64,000 nt of DNA from positions 21,246-85,245 of the forward strand of contig JANNYF010000274.1 in assembly GCA_031409955.1 (NCBI GenBank), written 5' to 3'. The translations under genes and the position numbers were made by a program. This stretch comes from JAFDVL01 sp031409955. GTDB taxonomy: Bacteria > Acidobacteriota > Blastocatellia > RBC074. The notes under the pieces are model-generated. The model ran no database searches. It saw only the letters and a list, made by a program, of their open reading frames with translations, and was not told where the DNA came from. Positions 56,024 to 64,000 of the stretch are shown here, in pieces (position 1 is the first letter of the stretch; each line of letters begins with the position of its first letter).

Positions 56024-56737
56024 ATGGCGAAAAACAAACGCAAAAAAAACGGCGTGACTGCTGATCAAATGCTCCTTGAAATCCCGACTCAGGCCGAACA
56101 GGATTTCACCCAAACCGACCCTTGGCGCATCTTCAAAATCATGGGCGAATTCGTGGATGGCTTCGACGATTTAGCCCGCATCCCGCCCGGCGTTTCGATC
56201 TTTGGCTCGGCACGACTTCAGCCCGATAATTCGTATTATCAAGCTGCGGTCGAAACCGGTCGCTTGCTGGTCAAGGCCAAATACGCCGTCATTACCGGCG
56301 GTGGGCCGGGCATTATGGAAGCCGGCAATAAGGGCGCGTTTGAGGCCGGCGGCATCTCGATTGGCTGCAATATTGAATTGCCGTTTGAGCAGGCACCAAA
56401 TCCGTACCAAACCATTTCACAGACGTTCAATTACTTCTTCGTGCGCAAAGTGATGTTCGTCAAATACTCGGTCGCGTTCATCATTTTCCCTGGCGGCTTT
56501 GGCACGATGGACGAATTGTTCGAAGCCTTGACGCTGATTCAAACGCGCAAGATTCGCAACTTCCCGGTGGTGCTGTTCGGCAAAGAATATTGGGGCGGGC
56601 TGATTCAGTGGATTACAGAGCAGATGGTTGGGCACGGCACGGTTTCACCGGAAGACCTGAATTTACTGTACGTCACCGATTCGCCGGAAGAAGCCGTAAA
56701 CCTGATCCTCAAAAGCCAGGAAAAAGTCACTCCGTAA
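56024..56737 (+). CDS. LOG-family protein (cytokinin riboside 5'-monophosphate phosphoribohydrolase-like)
   Basis: A 237-residue Rossmann-type protein with VITGGGPGIMEAGNKGA and the family signature PGGFGTMDELFE (PGGxGTxxE). Such proteins cleave nucleotide monophosphates at the N-glycosidic bond; a role in cytokinin release is known in plants and some bacteria, while other bacterial copies may act on purine nucleotides. A basic N-terminal leader (MAKNKRKKNG) precedes the domain. The ATG at 56024 follows a GGGAG. thiE starts 17 bases downstream. Confidence 0.9.
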   Translation: MAKNKRKKNGVTADQMLLEIPTQAEQDFTQTDPWRIFKIMGEFVDGFDDLARIPPGVSIFGSARLQPDNSYYQAAVETGRLLVKAKYAVITGGGPGIMEAGNKGAFEAGGISIGCNIELPFEQAPNPYQTISQTFNYFFVRKVMFVKYSVAFIIFPGGFGTMDELFEALTLIQTRKIRNFPVVLFGKEYWGGLIQWITEQMVGHGTVSPEDLNLLYVTDSPEEAVNLILKSQEKVTP

Positions 56738-56754
56738 GCATCACGACTGCCGCT

Positions 56755-57438
56755 ATGATTTTGCCCAAGCTGTACGCCATCACGGACACCGAACTCTCGA
56801 ATTGCTCGCATGTCGAAATCGTCGAGCGGTTGTTGGCAGGCGGCGCGCGGCTGATTCAATTGCGCGACAAGGAAGCAAGCGCGAAAGAAATGTTCGAGGC
56901 CGCCGAGGCTTGCATAAAGCTGACACGGGCCGTCGGAGCCACGCTCATCGTCAACGACCGCGTAGACATTGCCATAGCGGCGGATGCCGACGGCGTGCAT
57001 CTGGGACAAGAGGATTTGACCGTTGCCGAAGCGCGCGCCTTGCTGGGGCCGGGCAGAATCATTGGTGTCTCGACGCATTCACTCGCACAGGTCGAAGCGG
57101 CTCTGGTCACTTCCGCCAACTACCTTGCCGTCGGCCCGATTTTTCCGACTACAACTAAAGCCAATCCTGATCCGGCAGTTGGCCTTGAATTGCTGCGCCA
57201 GGCGCGCCGCTCCACTTCGTTGCCGCTCGTTGCCATCGGTGGCATCACGCTCGAAACGGTGTGCGAAGTTCTGGCTGCAGGCGCAGATAGTGTGGCGGTG
57301 ATTTCCGCGCTTTATCCCCTGCCAATATCACTTTCATTGGTAGAAAATTTTGTACAGGCAATGACGGTCAGGCCGGATATTAAAGGGCAAGTGTGCGCGT
57401 TTTTGCAGCGCTTTGAGAATGGATCCACCGCAAGCTGA
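56755..57438 (+). CDS. thiE: Thiamine-phosphate synthase
   Basis: Couples the pyrimidine and thiazole parts of thiamine. The 227-residue TIM barrel has LIQLRDKEAS, LIVNDRVDIAIAADADGVHLGQED, VSTHSLAQVEAAL, VGPIFPTTTKANPDP, AIGGITLETV and ADSVAVISAL, all as in ThiE. It starts 17 bases after the LOG-family gene, so co-transcription is likely. No TPP riboswitch was seen in the upstream DNA. Confidence 0.95.
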   Translation: MILPKLYAITDTELSNCSHVEIVERLLAGGARLIQLRDKEASAKEMFEAAEACIKLTRAVGATLIVNDRVDIAIAADADGVHLGQEDLTVAEARALLGPGRIIGVSTHSLAQVEAALVTSANYLAVGPIFPTTTKANPDPAVGLELLRQARRSTSLPLVAIGGITLETVCEVLAAGADSVAVISALYPLPISLSLVENFVQAMTVRPDIKGQVCAFLQRFENGSTAS

Positions 57439-57593
57439 AAATGCTTGCTACCATTTGAGATTTAGTGGATTTAGCTAAAGATTTTTGTTGCGCCGCTTTG
57501 CGCTTTCATGCCACACTGCGTCGCGCTTTCGACCTACCCCGGTCATTCCCATCAAACAACCCCACCAAGTTCATCCTGAGACTCAGAAGCTTT

Positions 57594-58781
57594 ATGAGTT
57601 ACATTGATCTTCCGCCGATTATCGAGAAGATGTTGAATGTTTCGGATTCGGTTAGTGATCTGAACTTTTCCGTCGGACGTGCGCCCCAAGTCGAAGTCAA
57701 CGGCAAGTTGGTTCCGGTGGACGTCGGATTGAAAACAATCACGCCGTATCACACCGAAATTATGGCGATGGCTTTGATCGGCGATAATGCAGAGGCTGCC
57801 GAAAAGCTCATCAAAACCGGCTCGACTGACATCAGTTACAGCCTGCCGATGCGCTCGCGGTTTCGCGTCAATATTTTCCGACAACGCGGCACGCTCGGCA
57901 TCGTGATGCGCGTGATTCCGCCGCAGGTTCCGTCGCTTTCCTCGCTGGATTTGCCCAAGCAATTAGGAGAGATTACGGAACTCAAAAACGGATTGGTGCT
58001 GGTCACTGGGCCGACGGGTTCGGGCAAATCCTCAACGCTCGCCGCCGTTATCAATAAATTCAATCTAGAAAAGCCATATCACATCATTACGATTGAAGAC
58101 CCGATAGAGTTTTTGCACCTGCATCGCGTTGCGACGATCAATCAACGCGAACTCGGCAGCGACACGCCGAATTTTGCGATGGCCTTGCGCGCCGCTTTGC
58201 GTCAGGCTCCGAAAGTAATTTTGGTCGGTGAGATGCGCGACATCGAAACCACCGAAATCGCGCTCGAAGCTGCTGAAACCGGACACTTGGTGCTTTCGAC
58301 CTTGCACACGATTGATGCCGCCAAGACGATTGATCGTATCATCGGCATGTATCCCAAAAACGAAGAAAGCGTGATTCGCACCCGGCTGGCGCAAACCTTC
58401 CGCTATATCATTTCGCAGCGCCTCGTTCCGCGCGCTGACAGCGGTCGCGTGGCCGCCGTCGAAATTCTGAAATCCACGCCGCGTACCCGCGAATACATTG
58501 ATCGTGGCGAGGGCGAAGGGCGTTCTTTAGTCCAGGCGATGGAGGATGGCAGCCTCGAAGGCATGCAAAGTTTCGATACGGTTATCGAGCAATTGATCCA
58601 CGAAAAAGTCGTTACCAAAGATGACGGCTTGGCATATTCAACCAACCCGCACAACCTGGCGTTACGATTATCCGGCTTCGGTGGTGGCAGCGTCAGCGAA
58701 GAAATGCAGAATCCAATTCGATCCGCACCGCCTGCTATTTCCGCCAGCGCGCCTGCCTCATCGTTAATCAGCAAATATTGA
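57594..58781 (+). CDS. PilT/PilU-like type IV pilus retraction ATPase
   Basis: A 395-residue secretion ATPase. After an N-terminal PilT-like domain (DLNFSVGRAPQVEVNGKLVPV), it has Walker A GPTGSGKSST (about 144-153), the Asp box ITIEDPIEFLH, the Walker B-type VILVGEMRD, the His box ETGHLVLSTLHT and DRIIGMYP. These match PilT rather than PilB. The C-terminus ends in an Ala/Pro/Ser-rich tail. No other pilus gene is in the window. The ATG at 57594 begins the family start; the upstream open frame is not supported. Confidence 0.92.
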   Translation: MSYIDLPPIIEKMLNVSDSVSDLNFSVGRAPQVEVNGKLVPVDVGLKTITPYHTEIMAMALIGDNAEAAEKLIKTGSTDISYSLPMRSRFRVNIFRQRGTLGIVMRVIPPQVPSLSSLDLPKQLGEITELKNGLVLVTGPTGSGKSSTLAAVINKFNLEKPYHIITIEDPIEFLHLHRVATINQRELGSDTPNFAMALRAALRQAPKVILVGEMRDIETTEIALEAAETGHLVLSTLHTIDAAKTIDRIIGMYPKNEESVIRTRLAQTFRYIISQRLVPRADSGRVAAVEILKSTPRTREYIDRGEGEGRSLVQAMEDGSLEGMQSFDTVIEQLIHEKVVTKDDGLAYSTNPHNLALRLSGFGGGSVSEEMQNPIRSAPPAISASAPASSLISKY

Positions 58782-58806
58782 AAAGTAGGATTGAGAAGAA
58801 TGCGCC

Positions 58807-58848
58807 AAATCCCAAATCCCAAGTCCTAAATCACCAATCCCAAATCCT
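58807..58848 (+). repeat. Six phased 7-bp repeats abutting a start codon
   Basis: AAATCCC, AAATCCC, AAGTCCT, AAATCAC, CAATCCC and AAATCCT run in exact 7-bp phase and end 3 bases before the ATG at 58852. They replace the usual Shine-Dalgarno position. Confidence 0.9.
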
Positions 58849-58851
58849 CCT

Positions 58852-59799
58852 ATGCAAGTATCCTGTCCACAGTGCGCCACCCGCTTACAATTGAGCGCTG
58901 CCAAACTTCCCGATCAGCCGTTCACAATCAAATGTCCAAAGTGTCAAGTAGGCTTTACCGTTTCCTCGACTTCTGTTTCAGCGGAAGCGCCTCCAAGCCT
59001 GTCAGAGAACCGGCTTGACGATGATCCGTTGGATTTATTTGGCGAGAAGTCAGCACCAGCCTCATCCGGTTTTCCACCACCGCCCCCTGCGCCGATTCCT
59101 GTGCAATCGTCTGCTCCGGCCTCCGCCCCAGAGCCAGCCGCCCCTAACTCTTTGCCTGCTGCTCCGCCACCAGCGCCAGCCGATTGGTCGTCGGCCCCTT
59201 CGGATGTGGCGATTGGGTGGACGAATTCAATGCCAGCGCCGACAGTTGAAGATGATTCCAACACGCTCATAACCGCACAACATCCTACTCATGATTTGCT
59301 CCAGGCCTTGGCTTCGCTATTAATGTCAGGTTCCTTGCCCAAAACCAACGCGCCGCTCGAACAAAATCGGCGTCGCAATGTGGTGGCCTGTCTGGCTAGT
59401 CCTGAAGATGTGAGCAAAGTCCAGATGGCGTTGCCTGAGCAGACGTATGAACTGACGATTGCGTCTTCGCCTGAGCAAGTGACCTCAATGCTGCAAATGA
59501 GCCATCAACTAGACGTGTTGCTGCTTGACCCAAATTTCCATTCCAGCCAACAAGGCGGCGCAACGATCATGCGCTACTTGAACATGCTCAACCCTGCACG
59601 CCGTCGCCGCGTTTTTGTTGTCGTCACTTCGCGTAGCTATCGTTCGTTGGATATGCAGGCCGCCTTTATTCACGGCGTCAATTTGGTCATCAACTCCGAT
59701 GATCTGGATGCGCTTCCGACTGCATTGTCCAAAAGCATTCAGGAATTCAATAGCCTCTATCGCGCCTTCAACGAAGCCAGTGGGGCGAGTCCCTTCTAA
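58852..59799 (+). CDS. MJ0042-type zinc-ribbon protein with receiver-like C-terminal domain
   Basis: A 315-residue protein with an N-terminal MJ0042 zinc finger (VSCPQCATRLQL ... KCPKCQVGF) and a Pro/Ala/Ser-rich disordered linker (about 40-135). The C-terminal domain (about 170-300) looks like a degenerate receiver/response-regulator fold: NVVACLASPEDV, LDVLLLDPNF, RRRVFVVVTSRSY. No clear phospho-acceptor pair could be confirmed. Its position behind the PilT-like gene may mean a motility-related role. No Shine-Dalgarno; a heptamer array stands in its place. Confidence 0.7.
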   Translation: MQVSCPQCATRLQLSAAKLPDQPFTIKCPKCQVGFTVSSTSVSAEAPPSLSENRLDDDPLDLFGEKSAPASSGFPPPPPAPIPVQSSAPASAPEPAAPNSLPAAPPPAPADWSSAPSDVAIGWTNSMPAPTVEDDSNTLITAQHPTHDLLQALASLLMSGSLPKTNAPLEQNRRRNVVACLASPEDVSKVQMALPEQTYELTIASSPEQVTSMLQMSHQLDVLLLDPNFHSSQQGGATIMRYLNMLNPARRRRVFVVVTSRSYRSLDMQAAFIHGVNLVINSDDLDALPTALSKSIQEFNSLYRAFNEASGASPF

Positions 59800-60078
59800 A
59801 AAAACAAAAGGCAAATCTCAAAAGAAGAATTCGGTGTCAAGCCGAAAAAGTGAAAAAACTGCGAAGGACTCCGAGCCTCCCAGAGCAAGCGCATTTTAAG
59901 CAAATATGCCACCTCAAGAGCAGCTCTGACGTAGTTGATTTGGACGCCATTCAGGCTTTTCACTATGCCGCAGATTGAGGGCTAACCGATGCAAGCTTGA
60001 CATGTCTTCCGCTGCCTTAGCGACGCAGATGCGGCAGCGGTTCTCGCGCAAGAAGACATCCAGCACCCAGCGACAAGC

Positions 60079-61272
60079 TCAATTCCCGATATTCACGCGC
60101 ACCGTATTGGCGGGTTTACCATCTACGGTGAAAAGCAAATTCACTTCACCGCTGCCACGCGCGCTGGACGGCACGACAACGTTCAATTGATCAAGGCCGA
60201 TGAATTGAGGTTGCGCTCCGGCGTAATCCACTTGGCAAAGAATTCCGCCAATTTTAACTTGCACATTGCTAAGGTTGCTGCGGTTGCGAAAGCCTGTGCC
60301 GAACAGCACCAGATAATTCGGTCGTTGCGCCGTACCCGGATCAATCGGACGCGAAGTGCCGTTGGCGTTGAATAGTAGCGTCAGCGTTTTGCCGTCAAAC
60401 GTCGAATAACCCGCGGGAACACCTTTGCCATCGGCAGTCGCGGTGAAAAGCGCGGGCGCGACATTGTTCACCGTGGCGCTTCCCTTGCCTATGACAACAC
60501 CACCGATTTTCACTTCAACCGTACCCGCTCCTGCGCTGGCATTGGTTGGCAGCAAGAAATTGACCTGCGTTGGCGAAACGTAGAGCAGTGCAACTGCCAC
60601 ACCATTCACTGTGACTTCGGTACTCCCTAATGACTTGGGCAAGGGCAAACTGGTCACTCCGTAAACGCCATTCGCCATCCCGCTTCCAAAGATGGAGGCG
60701 ATGCTGTCAGGCGCAATATCCGCCGCGTAGCTTGCTGCACTCACTATGCTGATGGGCGGCATGTTCGGCGTGAGGATCGTATCTACGATGCCGCCGAAAT
60801 CAGTTGTCCAATAGTATCGGTAATATGCACCGAGATTCATGACGCGTCCAATCCCAATCACTTTGAAACTGGGATGAAGCATATTCTCATTGTGACCAGG
60901 CGAGTTTTTCCATTGATTGAAAGTGTTGACCGCATCGCTATAGCCAGCCGCGATGTTTTCGCCCAGCCAGGTATTGAAGTTGTAGCCAAAGTTTTGCATC
61001 CGCGTGAACGGGTCACGTCCGGTGCTGTCGGTGTGGCTGAAATAGCCTTTCGTCGCCATATCGTTGCTCATCCAATCTGCGGCGGTAGAGAGCGAGATGG
61101 AGACCTGTACTATACCCAGTCCATTGGCTATCCGATAATCATTAATGAGCTTCAGAAACACTTGTTCCTCCGCGTCAAGCGTCGGCATTTGCGCAAAAGA
61201 AACGGAAGAGATGAAAAGGAAAACAATAGAGGGGAAAATACAACGTACAGAAATCATTGTTCGGAACTTCAT
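60079..61272 (-). CDS. Secreted CAP/SCP-domain protein with TIGR03437-like C-terminal domain
   Basis: A 397-residue exported protein with a signal peptide (about 1-28) and a CAP domain (about 32-160; LKLINDYRIANGL, GYFSHTDSTGRDP, WKNSPGHNENMLHPSFKVIGIG). The C-terminal module (about 175-397) has SAASYAADIAPDSIASIFG, YVSPTQVNFLLP and LVLFGTGFRNRSNLSNV, the pattern of the Solibacter-type domain abundant in Acidobacteria. CAP domains are secreted and of varied function. This gene is a lineage marker. Confidence 0.88.
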   Translation of the reverse strand: MKFRTMISVRCIFPSIVFLFISSVSFAQMPTLDAEEQVFLKLINDYRIANGLGIVQVSISLSTAADWMSNDMATKGYFSHTDSTGRDPFTRMQNFGYNFNTWLGENIAAGYSDAVNTFNQWKNSPGHNENMLHPSFKVIGIGRVMNLGAYYRYYWTTDFGGIVDTILTPNMPPISIVSAASYAADIAPDSIASIFGSGMANGVYGVTSLPLPKSLGSTEVTVNGVAVALLYVSPTQVNFLLPTNASAGAGTVEVKIGGVVIGKGSATVNNVAPALFTATADGKGVPAGYSTFDGKTLTLLFNANGTSRPIDPGTAQRPNYLVLFGTGFRNRSNLSNVQVKIGGILCQVDYAGAQPQFIGLDQLNVVVPSSARGSGEVNLLFTVDGKPANTVRVNIGN

Positions 61273-61731
61273 GAACTTATACTCCAGACTTTGAGAAAAC
61301 GGACTTGTCCGGGATCAGTGAAAAACTTACTGATCAGGCGAGGTTCCAGGCAAACGCCAACTCGATTTGTTGATTCCAGTGATGATGTTCGGCCAAAGCA
61401 AAGAGGGCGCGTTACTTCCCACTGGCGAAATTAGGGAGCAATGAAACGTGGGTCTAAACAACGATCAAGGGCATATCTTGATCGCATGAATTCGTAGTTT
61501 TGTGATCGTTGGTGAAGACCTTTATTAGGGGAAACGCGAATTTATGAATACCACGCAGGCTGTTTGCCTGCAACCCTCTCAAGAATGATTTTTTCAAAAC
61601 CGAGGCCGAACATAAGGAACAACAACGCTGCCATCGGCTGAATGTGATGGTGATTGGTTGGATGCGCTAACAAAAAGAGCGAGCGGATGAACGCCGCTCG
61701 CTCGGATGATTGCGAAACTCAAGGCAAACCT
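61273..61731. other. About 460-base gap between the two minus-strand exported genes
   Basis: The gap holds the upstream region of the CAP gene, a small GCAGGC/GCCTGC stem (61553-61570) and the terminator of the gene at 61732. No coding region or RNA gene was recognised. Confidence 0.5.
61672..61703 (-). terminator. Intrinsic terminator of the exported protein gene at 61732
   Basis: GAGCGAGCGG (61677-61686) pairs with CCGCTCGCTC (61694-61703) around a 7-base loop. On the minus strand it is followed by a T run (complement of 61672-61676). Confidence 0.85.
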
Positions 61732-62700
61732 TTAGGGCTTTTTGGGTGGGCGCTGATTGGTTGGTGGTGTCGGCTTTTTCTCTGGTGCCTTTTCTTCTGG
61801 TTTAGTGGTTTTGCTTGAATCGGCAGGTGTGCTCGTAGCGCCTTTTGGAGAGGCTTCAGGCTTAGTCTCTTTCGGTTCCTCCGCAGGAACTTCTTCGATG
61901 ATTTCTCTGATTTTCACATCACCACTGAAGCGCCGATAGTTTTTGTAGCGTACAACGTTGCGAGCGTGAACACTAGGACCGTCCTCAAAATTCAGGTGAT
62001 CATCGCCAAAAGTATATGTTGGGAACCAGTATCGCCCATCAATATTTTCTCGATAAGTCTCGAACTTGAGGAAGCGTTGCTTAAATTCAGGAACAATCTT
62101 GCCAGCAGTCTTGACGATTTGGAGGTCTACATCATCAACCCAAATTCGACCTTGAAAATATTTGCCTTCAATCTTCTGGTCTTTCATTCGCTTCATCTCT
62201 CGCAAATCCAAGATGGCTTTGGGCGTAACATCAAAGACATAGGTATTCAGATCATCGATTTTTTCTTTCCCAACGTAAGCGACTTTGTAGTTAGGCAACT
62301 CTTCAGCGGTTAAAGAAAATGGCTGAAGGTTGATGAAGGCATTGCGATCCTCGGCTGTCATTGTAAGGCCTGCACGATCTAACGTCGGTTGAGGGGCGCG
62401 TAAAATCCGTTCGATTCGCTTTCCTGCATCAGTGAGCACAAATTCTGAGAGTTGATAGAACTCGCCTGAGATCGTGTTCGCGGGCCCGATTACCTGTAGC
62501 TTGGTTTCTTGCTGATAGGCATATTCTTTCCAGGCTTCAAATAACTCGCTTTCCTTCGCGGTGAAGCGGCGAATAACCTCTTCTGGAGAAAGTGGAGATG
62601 TTGTTATGGGTTGTTTTGCTTGGGGGCCTTGCGCCAAGCCAAAAGAACTCAGGAGCGACAAAATCCCAATAAAATGCAAGAATAGAGAAAGTTTCTTCAT
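61732..62700 (-). CDS. Exported protein of unknown function (possibly LolA/outer-membrane lipoprotein-sorting-like)
   Basis: A 322-residue protein with a signal peptide (about 1-23, ending GLAQG), a middle region (about 40-255) with beta-rich character, and a Pro/Lys/Glu/Thr-rich low-complexity tail (about 262-322). Parts such as YVFDVTPK, GRIWVDDVDLQIVKTAGK and WFPTYTFGDDHLNFED recall the outer-membrane lipoprotein-sorting (LolA-fold) proteins frequent in Acidobacteria. The match is from memory and weak. It is the last protein gene before the rRNA operon, in divergent orientation. Confidence 0.62.
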   Translation of the reverse strand: MKKLSLFLHFIGILSLLSSFGLAQGPQAKQPITTSPLSPEEVIRRFTAKESELFEAWKEYAYQQETKLQVIGPANTISGEFYQLSEFVLTDAGKRIERILRAPQPTLDRAGLTMTAEDRNAFINLQPFSLTAEELPNYKVAYVGKEKIDDLNTYVFDVTPKAILDLREMKRMKDQKIEGKYFQGRIWVDDVDLQIVKTAGKIVPEFKQRFLKFETYRENIDGRYWFPTYTFGDDHLNFEDGPSVHARNVVRYKNYRRFSGDVKIREIIEEVPAEEPKETKPEASPKGATSTPADSSKTTKPEEKAPEKKPTPPTNQRPPKKP

Positions 62701-63036
62701 ATAAAACTGACCTCATGTGCCATGTGTAAAGAGTAGCAAATCCAAATTAAGCGTGCGTTGGATGATAAGTATAACGCAGGTCGTTGCTTTTGACGATTTG
62801 AGGCAATAGCGCGATAAAAAATATAAAATAAGAAAAATGCAAAATCCCTGTTGACAGAACTTCGATTATCCCTATAATCCCCTTTTGCTCAAAACAAGGG
62901 TAAAAATCAAAAGCAAGCAGTAATGCGATATTTGAAAACTAGGTAGAGTAAATCTTGTCGAATTCCTTTAAGAATCTTTGTCTTGAAAGACCATGATTTG
63001 AAAAGGTTTATTCGGTAATCCGAATAAGCTAGGATT
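62701..63036 (+). promoter_or_regulatory. rRNA promoter region and leader
   Basis: This 336-base non-coding region has an AT-rich, UP-element-like stretch (62811-62847) and a near-perfect sigma70 promoter: TTGACA (62851-62856), 16-base spacer, TATAAT (62873-62878). A leader of about 150 bases follows with a TATTCGG/CCGAATA hairpin (63009-63026) just before 16S. Divergent promoters for the gene at 62700 must lie in the left part. Confidence 0.85.

Positions 63037-64000
<964 letters not shown>

Noticed and set aside
57439..57593. N-terminal extension of the PilT-like protein from 57465
   Set aside because: The residues show no homology and the family begins at the ATG at 57594.

Overview
The window looks like about 64 kb of a Blastocatellia-type acidobacterial chromosome. 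The 3' end is a partial 16S rRNA with the long G run after the 515 region and the GTTGTTCGGAATTACTGGGCG-like context familiar from Acidobacteria subgroup 4. A secreted CAP protein carries the 'Solibacter' C-terminal domain (TIGR03437-like), which is characteristic of Acidobacteria. Genes for a diderm envelope (heptose kinase, family-9 glycosyltransferase, lipoprotein maturation, SurA-like isomerases, TonB-type domain) fit this. The assignment is by recognition only; no search was run.

Layout. 1-2133: 3' part of a membrane pyrophosphatase. 2199-6610 (minus): holB, tmk, hfq, a split XdhC/CoxI pair and a TonB-domain protein. 6697-12792: a GNAT enzyme, an SDR epimerase, tRNA-Glu(CTC), a GMC oxidoreductase, a GT39-like membrane protein and a DMT exporter. 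13095-20758 (plus): metG, a HEPN-like protein, vapBC, ileS, lspA, lgt. 20781-29705 (plus): a glycosyltransferase-methyltransferase fusion, a Wzt-type ABC ATPase, a CHRD/PEP-CTERM protein, a family-2 glycosyltransferase, pdxJ, a degenerate phosphodiesterase, a PH-domain protein and an exported unknown. 29857-32642 (minus): dnaA and dnaN flank a clear oriC-type region with eight DnaA-box-like sites and a DnaA-trio run. 32835-35051: two decayed ISAs1-family elements. 35607-37142: an exported protein with a 417-bp tandem duplication of its 3' end and terminator.

37140-52206 is a long minus-strand block: a PIN toxin-antitoxin pair, a double aspartyl-protease/TPR protein, Ogg2, GH16, UbiD, MocA, a YhaM-like HD nuclease, two PPIases, queF, YceI, heptose kinase, GT9 and Trm112. 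52358-59799 (mostly plus): tRNA-Arg(TCT), a PanE-like reductase, cytochrome c, GNAT, LOG, thiE, a PilT-like ATPase and an MJ0042 protein. 60079-62700 (minus): the CAP protein and an exported protein. Finally there is a strong rRNA promoter, a leader and 16S rRNA.

The most unusual signals are (i) phased 7-bp and 10-bp low-complexity arrays that repeatedly abut start codons, (ii) the oriC architecture and the mostly head-on gene orientation around it, (iii) the 417-bp duplication, (iv) a HEPN gene next to vapBC between two tRNA-synthetase genes, and (v) a phosphodiesterase-family protein that has lost several metal ligands. No CRISPR array, prophage or complete new defence system was seen.
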